Origin: an uncultured Duncaniella sp.
GTDB taxonomy: Bacteria; Bacteroidota; Bacteroidia; Bacteroidales; Muribaculaceae
NCBI GenBank assembly: GCA_910578615.1
Contig: CAJTRI010000019.1
Coordinates: forward strand, 1 to 50,121
Direction of reading: 5' to 3'
DNA length: 50,121 nt
Shown: positions 17,494 to 26,217 of the stretch, in pieces
How positions within the stretch are numbered: the stretch's first letter is position 1
How the letters are laid out: each line of letters begins with the position of its first letter
Position numbers and translations under genes: made by a program
The notes under the pieces: model-generated
Told to the model about the DNA's origin: nothing
Seen by the model: the letters and a program-made list of their open reading frames with translations, nothing else
The model's database searches: none

Positions 17494-18159
17494 ATGAAAC
17501 GCCGACTGTTTCTCATATTGCTCATCACGTTTGCTTTGGCCGGATCCATGGCCGGAGAGTCACATGCCGGCGTGGCCGGTACTTCCCGTTTCAGGATGGG
17601 ATTGAATCTGCAATTCACCTCGCATAGTTCTTGGCAGATTGATTTTGGCTGCCACTATATGCTGAATCCTTATGTGGGTCTGGGGGGCAGTATAGGCGGA
17701 TGGCGTCAGTATTCATCTCCGATTTCGCCGGAAGGCCCTAACTGGTGGGTGCTTCGAAGCGACCGTCATCCGTCCAATGTGTTTCTGCGTCCGTCCGTGC
17801 TGCTCATGTCTCCTGCCATCTTGAAAATGGGCAGTGTCTCGGTAGGACTCACTGCCTGTCCGGGCGTCATGCTCAATGTGCCCCATCAGAGGGTCACGAT
17901 AGAGATTTCGAATGACTGGGATTATAATGACAATGTCAAAGTCAGCACCACCAAGGGGCAGTGGTGTGCGGTTGACTGCCGTGCCGGCATATATCTTCAT
18001 GCAGGCCCTGTCTATGTGCAGGCCGGTTATGTCGTTTCAAGCCTCAATATCTATGGCATGTATCGGAATCTTGAATACAATAATGTCTCCTTCAAGGAGT
18101 TTTATCCTTCAAAGAGCTGGCTCCAAGGAGGATTTGTCACAGTTTCCTATAATTTCTGA
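17494..18159 (+). CDS. Outer-membrane beta-barrel-like protein of unknown function
   Basis: A 221-aa protein with a signal peptide (MKRRLFLILLITFALAGSMA...SHA). It is followed by alternating amphipathic strands rich in Gly and aromatics, such as FRMGLNLQFTSHSSWQIDFG, MLNPYVGLGGSIGGW and AGIYLHAGPVYVQAGYV. It ends in a C-terminal FVTVSYNF, an aromatic-ended last strand typical of outer-membrane barrels. I do not recognise a specific family. It is followed after 3 nt by an MptE-like gene, so the two are probably co-expressed, but no functional link is evident. Confidence 0.6.
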   Translation: MKRRLFLILLITFALAGSMAGESHAGVAGTSRFRMGLNLQFTSHSSWQIDFGCHYMLNPYVGLGGSIGGWRQYSSPISPEGPNWWVLRSDRHPSNVFLRPSVLLMSPAILKMGSVSVGLTACPGVMLNVPHQRVTIEISNDWDYNDNVKVSTTKGQWCAVDCRAGIYLHAGPVYVQAGYVVSSLNIYGMYRNLEYNNVSFKEFYPSKSWLQGGFVTVSYNF

Positions 18160-18162
18160 AAA

Positions 18163-19011
18163 ATGGGAGTAGCCGATCGTTTATCCTCGTTCCTCTCGCT
18201 CCTCGGATCATCTGTCAAGAGTGTGTTAAAGCTTGTCTTGCAGTCACGCGGATGCACTGTAACCCATGTTGCCCAGAACGGCCAGAGACTGATTATTATG
18301 GGCAACGGGCCGTCACTTGCCCGTAATATAGCCGAGGATGCGGAGATACTGTCGTCTGCCTGTACCATGGCGGTGAATTTTGCGGCAAATGCCGATGAGT
18401 TTGCCGTCCTGCGTCCTGACTTCTATGTAATAGCCGATCCGCACTTCTTTAAAGGCCGGGAAACAGATCCGAATATAAAGCGTCTGTTTGATCGTATAGA
18501 TTCTATGGTGGACTGGGATATGACACTTTTTATTCCGTCTGACAGAAATCCTTCCGAACAGGGAATCGGTAATCCGCATGTGAGGATAGAGAGCTTCAAC
18601 CTTGTCGCTGTCGAAGGGTTCGGCTGGCTTGAAGATGCCGCATATAAGTCCGGCAGAGGTATGCCGCGTCCTCGCAATGTGCTTGTGCCTGCATTGATGA
18701 CAGGGATACTCATGGGATTCAAGGATATATATATTATAGGTGCCGATCATACGTGGACGAGGACTCTGGAAGTTGCCGATGATAATACCGTGGTATCAGT
18801 GCAGCCACATTTTTATAAGGATAACAATTCAGAACAGGCACGTGTGACAGATGTCTATCGCGGAGTCCGTCTCCATGACGTTCTTCTCTCGATGCACCTC
18901 GCCTTCAAGAGTTATCACTCCATAGCCCGTTTCGCGGCAAGGCATGGAGTCAATATATACAATGCCACCCCAGGCTCGTTTATAGATGCATTTCCAAGAA
19001 AAAAATTATGA
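18163..19011 (+). CDS. MptE-like / DUF115-type protein
   Basis: A 282-aa soluble protein. After about 40 residues comes LIIMGNGPSLARNI, a Gly-rich loop typical of the DUF115/6-hydroxymethylpterin pyrophosphokinase MptE-like fold, then MAVNFAANADEF, LRPDFYVIADPHFF and DIYIIGADHTWTRTL. In bacteria this fold also occurs in motility-associated and surface-glycan glycosyltransferases (for example with sialic-acid-type sugars), so either pterin or glycan chemistry is possible; I cannot decide between them. It overlaps bcp by 4 nt (ATGA), so translation is coupled. The two genes before and after have no obvious shared pathway. Confidence 0.6.
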   Translation: MGVADRLSSFLSLLGSSVKSVLKLVLQSRGCTVTHVAQNGQRLIIMGNGPSLARNIAEDAEILSSACTMAVNFAANADEFAVLRPDFYVIADPHFFKGRETDPNIKRLFDRIDSMVDWDMTLFIPSDRNPSEQGIGNPHVRIESFNLVAVEGFGWLEDAAYKSGRGMPRPRNVLVPALMTGILMGFKDIYIIGADHTWTRTLEVADDNTVVSVQPHFYKDNNSEQARVTDVYRGVRLHDVLLSMHLAFKSYHSIARFAARHGVNIYNATPGSFIDAFPRKKL

Positions 19012-19460
19012 TAGAACCAGGAACAAAAATCCCTGATTTCCTCGGCCTTGACCAGGATGGCAGGGAGGTAAGACTCAGTGATTATCCGGGCAAGAAGATT
19101 GCCTTGTATTTTTACCCTAAGGATATGACCTCGGGATGTACGGCCCAGGCCTGCAATCTGCGTGACAATTACCATGAGCTGCTTGATGCAGGTTATCAGG
19201 TGATAGGTGTCAGCGTCGATCCGGCTGAATCTCACAGGAAGTTTATAGCCAAGAATTCGCTCCCTTTCCCGCTTGTTTCCGATGTTGACCACAAACTTGT
19301 GGAACAGATGGGTGTGTGGGGAGAGAAGTCGATGTACGGACGCAAGTATATGGGAACTTTTCGCACCACGTTCATAATAGACTCCGACGGAACAGTGGAG
19401 CGTGTGATAACACCAAAGCAGGTCAAGACCAAGATTCATGCCTCACAGATTCTCGGCTGA
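19008..19460 (+). CDS. bcp: Peroxiredoxin, Bcp/PrxQ type
   Basis: Thiol peroxidase that reduces hydrogen peroxide and organic hydroperoxides using thioredoxin. The 150-aa protein has the AhpC/TSA fold with peroxidatic Cys44 in PKDMTSGCTAQACNLRD and a likely resolving Cys49 five residues on, the atypical 2-Cys arrangement of Bcp. The conserved Arg is in GRKYMGTFRTTFIIDSDG. The start overlaps the MptE-like stop as ATGA. Confidence 0.94.
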   Translation: MIEPGTKIPDFLGLDQDGREVRLSDYPGKKIALYFYPKDMTSGCTAQACNLRDNYHELLDAGYQVIGVSVDPAESHRKFIAKNSLPFPLVSDVDHKLVEQMGVWGEKSMYGRKYMGTFRTTFIIDSDGTVERVITPKQVKTKIHASQILG

Positions 19461-19465
19461 CCCTG

Positions 19466-19741
19466 ATGGCGACTGATTTGCAAGAGGTTGACCGGCTTGT
19501 CCGGGTCGGTCGGCTTCAAGAGGCCTTGTCCGTCATAAATGATATGATAGAGCGTCATCCTTCTGAGGCATCATTGTATTTTATGCGCGGAAAGATTTAT
19601 TGGAAACTTGGCAACCATTCGGCAGCCACCGGCGATTATGCGCGTGCTGCCGGTATTGATCCGGCATCTCCGGCGGTATATGCTCTCGAACAAGCCCGAG
19701 AGATAGCCGGTTTCTTCAACCCCGATCTTTACAACCCGTAA
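19466..19741 (+). CDS. Small tetratricopeptide-repeat protein
   Basis: A 91-aa protein starting at ATG 19466, 5 nt after the bcp stop; a longer in-frame ORF (from 19316) lies inside bcp and is not used. It contains two TPR-like helix pairs: VDRLVRVGRLQEALSVINDM and SLYFMRGKIYWKLGNHSAATG, running on through ARAAGIDP. There is no signal peptide, so it is likely cytoplasmic. Partner and role are unknown. It ends the unit before the bidirectional terminator. Confidence 0.75.
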   Translation: MATDLQEVDRLVRVGRLQEALSVINDMIERHPSEASLYFMRGKIYWKLGNHSAATGDYARAAGIDPASPAVYALEQAREIAGFFNPDLYNP

Positions 19742-19752
19742 TGAAAGACAAG

Positions 19753-19795
19753 CCGCGCAGAGGTGTAAATAACAGCCTCTGCGCGGTCTTTGTTT
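19753..19795 (+). terminator. Bidirectional terminator between the TPR gene and lepA
   Basis: A perfect 11-bp GC-rich stem (CCGCGCAGAGG, 19753-19763, with 19776-19786) and a T-rich tail TCTTTGTTT on the + side. Located between convergent genes, so it probably serves both. Confidence 0.8.
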
Positions 19796-19811
19796 ATCGA
19801 TAGATAGAGGG

Positions 19812-21599
19812 TTAGTCAAGTTTCAGTACTGCGAGGAATGCCTTCTGAGGAACCTCCACCGAGCCAATCTGTTTCATTCTCTTCTTTCCTTTTTTCTGTT
19901 TTTCGAGAAGTTTGCGCTTACGGGAAATATCGCCACCGTAGCATTTCGCGGTCACATCCTTGCGGACGGCTTTGATGGTCTCGCGCGCTATGATTTTTGC
20001 ACCGATGGCGGCCTGTATCGCTATGTCGAACTGCTGTCGGGGTATAAGCTCTTTTAGTTTCTCGCACATGCGCCGCCCGAAAGTTACGGCATTGTCCACA
20101 TGGGTGAGGGTTGAGAGCGCGTCAACGCTTTCGCCGTTGAGGAGTATGTCGAGTTTGACAAGCCGTGACTCGCGGAAATCGTGAAGATGATAGTCAAAAG
20201 ATGCATAGCCCTTCGAGATGCTTTTGAGCTTGTCATAGAAGTCTATAACTATCTCGCCAAGCGGCATGTCGAAAATCATCTCCATGCGGTTGCCGGAGAT
20301 ATATTCCTGCTTGACCAGTTCGCCGCGTTTTGACAGACATAGGGTCATGATGGGGCCGATAAATTCGGCAGCCGTGATGACCGAGGCGCGTATATATGGT
20401 TCTTCGATGTGGTCGATGAGCGTCGGGTCGGGAAGTCCTGACGGGTTGTGTACCTCTGTCATCTCTCCGTGCTTGTCATAGACACGATACGACACGTTGG
20501 GGACGGTGGTAATGACATCCATGTCGAATTCTCGTCCAAGACGTTCCTGTATGATCTCCATATGCAGGAGTCCGAGGAAGCCGCAGCGGAAACCGAATCC
20601 GAGAGCCATTGATGACTCTGGCTGGAATGTAAGCGAGGCATCGTTGAGCTGTAATTTTTCCAGCGAAGATCTGAGATTCTCGAAGTCTTCGGTCTCGATA
20701 GGATAAACGCCGGCGAATACCATTGGCTTTACCTCCTCGAATCCGTCTATGGCAGACTCGCAAGGCTTCTGCACATGGGTGATGGTGTCGCCTACCTTTA
20801 CCTCGCGAGATGTCTTTATGCCTGATATGATGTAGCCGACATTTCCGGCGGACAGGCTTGCGCATGGTTGCATTTCAAGTTTCAGGACACCGATCTCGTC
20901 GGCATGGTATTCCTTGCCGGTGGCCACGAACTTGACGAAATCGTCTTTTTTGATTGTGCCGTTGACAATTTTGAAATAAGCTATGATGCCTCGGAAAGGA
21001 TTGAATACGGAGTCAAATATCAGAGCTTGGAGCGGAGCCTCGGGATCGCCTTCCGGGGCGGGTATACGCTCGATGATTGCTTGAAGTATCTCAGGAACAC
21101 CTATGCCTGTCTTACCACTGGCACGTATTACTTCCGACGGGTCGCATCCGAGGAGGTCTACAATCTGGTCTTCGACCTCGTCGGGCTTGGCGCTGTCAAG
21201 GTCTACCTTATTTATGACAGGGATTATTTCAAGATTGTTGTCGATGGCCATATAGAGGTTGGAGATGGTCTGGGCCTGTATTCCCTGTGATGCGTCTACG
21301 ATGAGAAGCGCTCCTTCACATGCGGCTATGGAGCGTGACACCTCATATGAGAAGTCAACGTGTCCCGGAGTGTCGATGAGGTTGAGGATGTATTCCTCGC
21401 CGTTCAGACGGTAGTTCATCTGTATGGCGTGGCTTTTGATTGTGATGCCTCTTTCTCGTTCAAGATCCATGTCGTCGAGCACCTGGGCCTGGAGGTCTTT
21501 TCCGGCCACGGTGTTGGTATATTCAAGCAGACGGTCGGCCAAGGTACTTTTACCATGGTCGATGTGAGCTATGATGCAGAAGTTGCGGATTCGTTTCAT
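19812..21599 (-). CDS. lepA: Elongation factor 4 (LepA), ribosomal back-translocase
   Basis: GTPase that acts on translating ribosomes. The 595-aa length is typical. G motifs are complete: G1 AHIDHGKST near residue 10, RGITIKSHAIQMNY, G3 DTPGHVDF, G4 NKVDLDSA, G5 region IRASGKTG. Domains II, III and V follow, and the LepA-specific C-terminal domain ends with DVTAKCYGGDISRKRKLLEK and GKKRMKQIGSVEVP. A TAATTTTG -7 element lies only 5 nt before the start codon, so its transcript may be nearly leaderless. No partner genes; it is monocistronic. Confidence 0.98.
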   Translation of the reverse strand: MKRIRNFCIIAHIDHGKSTLADRLLEYTNTVAGKDLQAQVLDDMDLERERGITIKSHAIQMNYRLNGEEYILNLIDTPGHVDFSYEVSRSIAACEGALLIVDASQGIQAQTISNLYMAIDNNLEIIPVINKVDLDSAKPDEVEDQIVDLLGCDPSEVIRASGKTGIGVPEILQAIIERIPAPEGDPEAPLQALIFDSVFNPFRGIIAYFKIVNGTIKKDDFVKFVATGKEYHADEIGVLKLEMQPCASLSAGNVGYIISGIKTSREVKVGDTITHVQKPCESAIDGFEEVKPMVFAGVYPIETEDFENLRSSLEKLQLNDASLTFQPESSMALGFGFRCGFLGLLHMEIIQERLGREFDMDVITTVPNVSYRVYDKHGEMTEVHNPSGLPDPTLIDHIEEPYIRASVITAAEFIGPIMTLCLSKRGELVKQEYISGNRMEMIFDMPLGEIVIDFYDKLKSISKGYASFDYHLHDFRESRLVKLDILLNGESVDALSTLTHVDNAVTFGRRMCEKLKELIPRQQFDIAIQAAIGAKIIARETIKAVRKDVTAKCYGGDISRKRKLLEKQKKGKKRMKQIGSVEVPQKAFLAVLKLD

Positions 21600-21604
21600 G
21601 GATG

Positions 21605-21612
21605 CAAAATTA
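21605..21612 (-). promoter_or_regulatory. Possible -7 element for lepA
   Basis: The - strand reads TAATTTTG, matching TAnnTTTG, but no TTTG -33 box is seen at 19-21 nt and the element ends 5 nt before the ATG. Real only if lepA is transcribed as a near-leaderless mRNA. Confidence 0.35.
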
Positions 21613-21744
21613 CTAAATTTCCATTTATTATAAAAGCACCGTTTGCCAAATACTGGGACAATGGAATTGATTATTCTTAAATACGCTGGTATTCAATGAG
21701 TTTTAAAATAATGTAAATTTTATTTGAAAAAAGTGCCCGAAAAA

Positions 21745-21776
21745 TTTGTCGGATTAGAAAAAAGTACCTAACTTTG
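21745..21776 (+). promoter_or_regulatory. Promoter of tRNA-His
   Basis: TTTG (21745-21748), exactly 20 nt, TAACTTTG (21769-21776): a full match to the Bacteroidetes consensus, with the predicted start about 15 nt before the tRNA. Confidence 0.85.
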
Positions 21777-21797
21777 CAGCGCAAAACCGATAAACAT

Positions 21798-21875
<78 letters not shown>

Positions 21876-21890
21876 AGCCAAGTTTTCGTT

Positions 21891-21934
21891 AGAAACAAAA
21901 ATGACAGTCTTCCAAGGCTGTCATTTTTGTTTCT
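21891..21934 (-). terminator. Long A/T-flanked hairpin, terminator for tRNA-His and the facing acetyltransferase unit
   Basis: A 17-bp perfect stem (21891-21907 with 21918-21934) and a 10-nt loop. The A-run on one arm and T-run on the other make it usable in both directions. Confidence 0.85.
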
Positions 21935-21971
21935 ATATGTGTGGAGTAGAGAGGATGTCAATGGCTGGTTG

Positions 21972-22577
21972 CTATTGTGCGTTTGTTGAGGCGGATGGGG
22001 CGGTAGTGTCATCGATACGGCGTAACACCTTGCAAGGGTTTCCTACGGCTATGACTCCTTCCGGGATGTCTTTGGTGACAACGCTTCCGGCTCCGATTAT
22101 TGATCTATCTCCTATCGTCACTCCCGGTAGTATGGTTACGTTTGTCGCTATCCATACGTTGTCTCCGATTGTTACGGGCAGGGCACGCATGATACCCGAA
22201 TTTCTTCTCTCGGGTTCGGTGGCATGTATAATGGTGCAGATTGTCACATTCGGGCCTATAAAGACGTTGTCGCCGATTGTGACGGATGTTTCGTCAAGTA
22301 TTGTCAGATTGTAGTTGCTGATGAAGTTTTCGCCGATCTCTATATTGCTTCCAAGGTCGCAGCGGAAAGGGCTGTGGACTATGAACCGTTCTCCTATTCG
22401 GCCCACGATTTGTCTGATCAGTCCGTAACGTTGTTCTTTTAGGGCCGGTGGGAGCTGATTCAGCTCAAAGCACAGGTTCTCACATCTTTCCAAATCACGA
22501 CCGCATGTCCCTACGAAGCCGTTCATCCACTCACCGCTGTCAAGCTGCCGTTGGTATTCCTCTTTCTCTTGTTTCAT
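21972..22577 (-). CDS. Sugar O-acetyltransferase, maltose/galactoside acetyltransferase family
   Basis: Transfers acetyl from acetyl-CoA to a sugar hydroxyl. The 201-aa protein has the N-terminal Mac domain (residues about 5-60: EEYQRQLDSGEWMNG...CENLCFELN) and a left-handed beta-helix of hexapeptide repeats: VTIGDNVFIGPNVTI, the catalytic His region TIIHATEPERRNSGI, VTIGDNVWIATNVTILPGV, TIGDRSIIGAGSVV, IAVGNPCKVLR. The exact sugar acceptor cannot be told. It begins 16 nt after the stop of the TonB-dependent receptor gene, so they share a transcript. Confidence 0.92.
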   Translation of the reverse strand: MKQEKEEYQRQLDSGEWMNGFVGTCGRDLERCENLCFELNQLPPALKEQRYGLIRQIVGRIGERFIVHSPFRCDLGSNIEIGENFISNYNLTILDETSVTIGDNVFIGPNVTICTIIHATEPERRNSGIMRALPVTIGDNVWIATNVTILPGVTIGDRSIIGAGSVVTKDIPEGVIAVGNPCKVLRRIDDTTAPSASTNAQ

Positions 22578-22593
22578 TTTTAATATATATTTT

Positions 22594-25002
22594 TTAGAAG
22601 TCTATGCTCAGTCTCACGTTGAATTGGCGACGTGTCAGATAGTTTGGCACCGCATACTGGATTTCGTTGACGTCTGTCACCCAGTAGTACGAGGCTACGT
22701 TTGAAATGTCGAGAAGGTTGAAAATATCCACTCCGACCCATATGCTGCGGAGCTTTCCGGCCAGACCTCCGCGTGTCTCTCCCTCTTTGAGTGGTGACAG
22801 GATGGCGTAGGAGAGTCCTGCGTCAATACGCTTGTATGGCGGCATACGGAAATAGCCTTCATATCTTGACGAGTGCGGCGATGTGGATGGAAGTCCTCCC
22901 ATGAAGATACCTCGGAGGGAGAATTTCAGTTTGGGAAATTTTGGGAAATAGTCGGTGAAGAATAGTCCGAAGCTGTAAGTGCGGTCAGTGGGGCGGGGGA
23001 CTGATTTTCCGCCTGTCTTCTCCACGGCTTTCATGAGCGAGAAGCTTACCCAGGAGTCACTTCCCGGTACGAATTGTCCGAATAGTTTGAGGTCTATGCC
23101 TGTGGCAAAGCCCGAGGCTTGGTTCTTGCCGGAATATACGAGTTTGAGGTTGTCAATCTCGTATGGTACAATATTGGACAATGCCTTGTAATATATCTCG
23201 CCTGATAGTTTGAACGGACGGTTGAAAGTGCGGAAGGTGAAATCGGTTCCGGCAATGATGTGGAAGCTACGTTGCGATCTGATGTCGTTGTTCAGTATTA
23301 TTGTCTGGTTGCCAACAGCATCTGTCACAGGCATACGGTATTCCTTATAGAAAGGGGACTGATAATAAAGTCCTGTGGCAAATCGGAACGCCCATCCCGG
23401 TGCTTTGTCAGGGATGAAGCCTGCCGAGATTCTCGGACTTAACAATGTCTCTTTGTTGAAACTCCAATGACTCAGTCTTATGCCGCCGTTGAGTGTCAGG
23501 AATCCGGCGGATGTGGATATTTTCCAAGCGTCTTGCACGAAGGCTGAAAATCTTGTGGAACTGAGGTCGTGATGTGAATCAAGGTTGTAGATCACACGCA
23601 ATTGGTCTGGGAGTGTCGGCAGTGAGAATCCTGCCGAGTCACGTAGTTCCCATTCCCGGCTGCGATCCATGATTTTCTCTGTCTGCATGTTGATACCGTA
23701 AGCCAGCGTGTGGGCCGTGTTGATGGCTGTCTTGCCTTTCAGGGCCAGTGCCATTACAGAGGCTTTCAGCCTGTTGCGAGCATGTTCGTGATAGCGTCCG
23801 ACGCCCAACTCTCCGCCCACTTCTGACGTTCCGGCCTGATCGAGCCAGTATTCGCCTGTTATGTCATAGGCCACGAGCTCGTTGGTCAGATAGCCAGACG
23901 CGAGCATTTGCAGGGTTGTGCCACGGTTGAGACGATAGTCAAGAGACAAGGCGCCGAAATAGGTTTCGAAGCGGTCTTTTTCATGTCCGTCAAAATATAC
24001 CGTGAACTGTTTTGCATCTGTCGAGGTTCCGAACGTAGTCGTTCGGTTGACAGGGGTGAACCTATATCGGTTTATGGCTATATTGCCGAGAAAAGACACC
24101 TTGAATTTGTCAGAAGCCTTGTATGTGACAGATGTCTGGTAGTCAAAAAAGGATGGGTCGTATTCTCCTTTCGTATCCATCGAGCCGAGAAGAGAGGAGT
24201 TGGTCTTGTATCTGAGTCCGTGTAGCTGGCTGATATGCCTGTTCCCTTGCCCGATTGACAGTGACGCGCCCATAAGGCTGCCTGATACGGAGCCTTCGAA
24301 GGCCTCCGGCTCGCGATATGTTATGTCAAGGACTGATGACATTTTGTCACCATATTCGGCCGGGAAGCCGCCTGTGGAGAATCCAACCGCTCCCACGAGG
24401 TCTGGGTTGATAATGCTTAGCCCTTCCTGCTGTCCTGATGATACAAGCTGCGGACGGTATACTTCGATTCCGTTGATATATACCGAGTTCTCGTCATACG
24501 ATCCTCCTCGGACGGAGTATTGCGACGACATTTCGTTTGATCCTGTGACACCGGCCATGGTGGTAATTATCGACTCTACGCTTCCGCCTGAGGCGTCAGG
24601 ATTGCGCCGCAGGTCTTTGGTGTCGATGGTCTGGATGGAGCCAGTCTGCTTTTTCAACTCAGTGATTTCCACCTGTTGGAGCATCTCGGTGTTGAGTTGC
24701 AGGCGCACGTTGAGGGTGACATCGCTGTCAGGAGATACGAGTTGTCGTTTCTCTTCACGGAAGCCTATGCACGAGAAATAGACCGTGATGGTGTCTGCCT
24801 TGGCGCATGTGAGTGAATAATCTCCATCGAGTCCCGATGTGACGCCGATTGCAGTTCCGCCTATGCGCACAGTGGCAAATTCCACAGGTTCGTTGGCAGC
24901 GTCTGTAATCTTGCCATGGATTTTTATCTGTCCCTTCGCAGAGGGGACAGATAGGAGGAGTATCAGTATATTTATTAAGAGGGCCGCCCTTGCCATTGTC
25001 AT
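22594..25002 (-). CDS. TonB-dependent outer-membrane receptor with carboxypeptidase-regulatory-like N-terminal domain
   Basis: An 802-aa receptor. After the signal peptide (ending near AKG-Q, residue 25) comes a regulatory-like beta-sandwich (about 26-110: IHGKITDAANEPVEFATVRI). The TonB plug follows (about 125-240: the MAGVTGSNEMSSQYSVRGGS segment, then VYINGIEVYRP, AEYGDKMSSVLDI), then a 22-strand-type barrel ending QFNVRLSIDF. It is shorter than SusC and has no SusD partner, so it is not a glycan-uptake SusCD pair. Substrate unknown: siderophore, vitamin or peptide are all possible. Although it sits just downstream of the thiamin operon, a strong terminator (25053-25089) separates them, so a thiamin role is not supported. 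Confidence 0.9.
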   Translation of the reverse strand: MTMARAALLINILILLLSVPSAKGQIKIHGKITDAANEPVEFATVRIGGTAIGVTSGLDGDYSLTCAKADTITVYFSCIGFREEKRQLVSPDSDVTLNVRLQLNTEMLQQVEITELKKQTGSIQTIDTKDLRRNPDASGGSVESIITTMAGVTGSNEMSSQYSVRGGSYDENSVYINGIEVYRPQLVSSGQQEGLSIINPDLVGAVGFSTGGFPAEYGDKMSSVLDITYREPEAFEGSVSGSLMGASLSIGQGNRHISQLHGLRYKTNSSLLGSMDTKGEYDPSFFDYQTSVTYKASDKFKVSFLGNIAINRYRFTPVNRTTTFGTSTDAKQFTVYFDGHEKDRFETYFGALSLDYRLNRGTTLQMLASGYLTNELVAYDITGEYWLDQAGTSEVGGELGVGRYHEHARNRLKASVMALALKGKTAINTAHTLAYGINMQTEKIMDRSREWELRDSAGFSLPTLPDQLRVIYNLDSHHDLSSTRFSAFVQDAWKISTSAGFLTLNGGIRLSHWSFNKETLLSPRISAGFIPDKAPGWAFRFATGLYYQSPFYKEYRMPVTDAVGNQTIILNNDIRSQRSFHIIAGTDFTFRTFNRPFKLSGEIYYKALSNIVPYEIDNLKLVYSGKNQASGFATGIDLKLFGQFVPGSDSWVSFSLMKAVEKTGGKSVPRPTDRTYSFGLFFTDYFPKFPKLKFSLRGIFMGGLPSTSPHSSRYEGYFRMPPYKRIDAGLSYAILSPLKEGETRGGLAGKLRSIWVGVDIFNLLDISNVASYYWVTDVNEIQYAVPNYLTRRQFNVRLSIDF

Positions 25003-25052
25003 CAGTCTTGGTTGGTTCTGTTTTATTACATTATATTAACGGCAGGACAGTC

Positions 25053-25089
25053 AAAAAATTGCCCCGGAGCTATTGGGCGGCTCCGGGGC
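25053..25089 (-). terminator. Intrinsic terminator of the thiamin operon
   Basis: A 10-bp GC-rich stem (GCCCCGGAGC, 25061-25070, with 25080-25089), a 9-nt loop, and on the - strand AATTTTTTG directly after. It lies 12 nt past the thiH stop. Confidence 0.9.
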
Positions 25090-25101
25090 GATTGACTGCG
25101 T

Positions 25102-26217
25102 TTAGTCAAATATTTTGTCCCAGTCTTTCCATACGGCCTCATATCCGAGAGCGCGTATCTCGTTGGTAACGGCGAGCGGGGAGCGTGGATCGGATACATG
25201 GAACTGTTCCAGTGCGTCAGGGGCAGAGCAATAGCCTCCCGGTTCGGTCTTGCTTCCGGCACTCATGGAGGTAACTCCGAGCTTCATCATATTGGCACGG
25301 AATGAAGGCTCTTCCCGCGTTGAATAAGAGATGTCGATATCGTGGTCGAATATGCGGAATGCAAATGTCACCTGTGCCAGTTCTCGGTCTGTCATCACCA
25401 CCCTCGGAGTGTATCCTCCTTCGGCAGGACAGAGGCGGGGGAAGTTGACACTATAACGGGTCTGCCAGTAGTTTTTGCGCAGATAGCGCAGATGGCGGGC
25501 AAGCATGGTGAGGTCTGTCCGCCAGTCTTCCAGTCCGATGAGCACTCCCATCCCTATCTTGTGTACTCCGGCCTGACCCATACGGTCGAAACCGTTGACG
25601 CGCCAGTCAAAGATTGACTTCATCCCGCGTGGATGATAGTTCTTGTAGTTGGCCTCATGATAGGTTTCCTGAAAACAGACCACCCCGTTTAGACCGCTCT
25701 TCACCAGACGCGCATAGCTTTCGGCCTTCATCGGCATCACCTCTATCGTGAGATTGTTGAAGTAGGGCCGGCAGACGTGCAGCACTTTTTCCAGATAGTC
25801 AACCCCGTTTAGAGACGGAAACTCGCCCGATACTATGAGCAGGTTTTCGAACGGCCCGAGACGGCGTATTGCCTCGCATTCTGCCTTTACCTGGTCAAGC
25901 GTGAGCGTCAGTCGTTCCAGAGGGTTGTTGTGGTTGAATCCGCAGTATACACAAGAGTTGGTACAGGCGTTGGAGACATACATGGGTATGTACATCGAGA
26001 TTGTCTTCCCGAAGCGTTCGAGTGTGTAACGGTGGGAAAGCTGCGCCATAGGTTCGAGGTAGGGAGCGGCGGCAGGGGAGACAAGCGCCATAAAGTCCTC
26101 TATGGAAAGATATTCCTTTGACAGGGCTATCTCCACGTCGCGCGATGTGCGGGAGTTTATGAAGCGCGTTGTCTCATCCCAGGAGTGTTTTTTTAGTTCG
26201 TCAGAGAACATGGTCAT
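25102..26217 (-). CDS. thiH: 2-iminoacetate synthase (tyrosine lyase) ThiH
   Basis: Radical-SAM enzyme that splits tyrosine into p-cresol and dehydroglycine for the thiazole moiety of thiamin under anaerobic conditions. The 371-aa protein has the SAM cluster motif in SNACTNSCVYCGFNH (CxxxCxxC). The ThiH features QETYHEANY, GVLIGLEDWRTD and SVNFPRLCPAEGGY are also present. I start at ATG 26217, which overlaps the thiC stop as ATGA; the longer frame reaching 26280 lies within thiC. Last gene of the operon. ThiH rather than glycine oxidase ThiO fits an anaerobe. Confidence 0.95.
   Translation of the reverse strand: MTMFSDELKKHSWDETTRFINSRTSRDVEIALSKEYLSIEDFMALVSPAAAPYLEPMAQLSHRYTLERFGKTISMYIPMYVSNACTNSCVYCGFNHNNPLERLTLTLDQVKAECEAIRRLGPFENLLIVSGEFPSLNGVDYLEKVLHVCRPYFNNLTIEVMPMKAESYARLVKSGLNGVVCFQETYHEANYKNYHPRGMKSIFDWRVNGFDRMGQAGVHKIGMGVLIGLEDWRTDLTMLARHLRYLRKNYWQTRYSVNFPRLCPAEGGYTPRVVMTDRELAQVTFAFRIFDHDIDISYSTREEPSFRANMMKLGVTSMSAGSKTEPGGYCSAPDALEQFHVSDPRSPLAVTNEIRALGYEAVWKDWDKIFD

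Noticed and set aside
22594..25002. TonB-dependent receptor as a thiamin importer
   Set aside because: A strong terminator separates it from the thi operon, no riboswitch precedes it, and its partner is a sugar acetyltransferase.
22594..25002. SusC of a polysaccharide utilisation locus
   Set aside because: At 802 aa it is shorter than SusC, and there is no SusD, glycosidase or hybrid two-component gene nearby.
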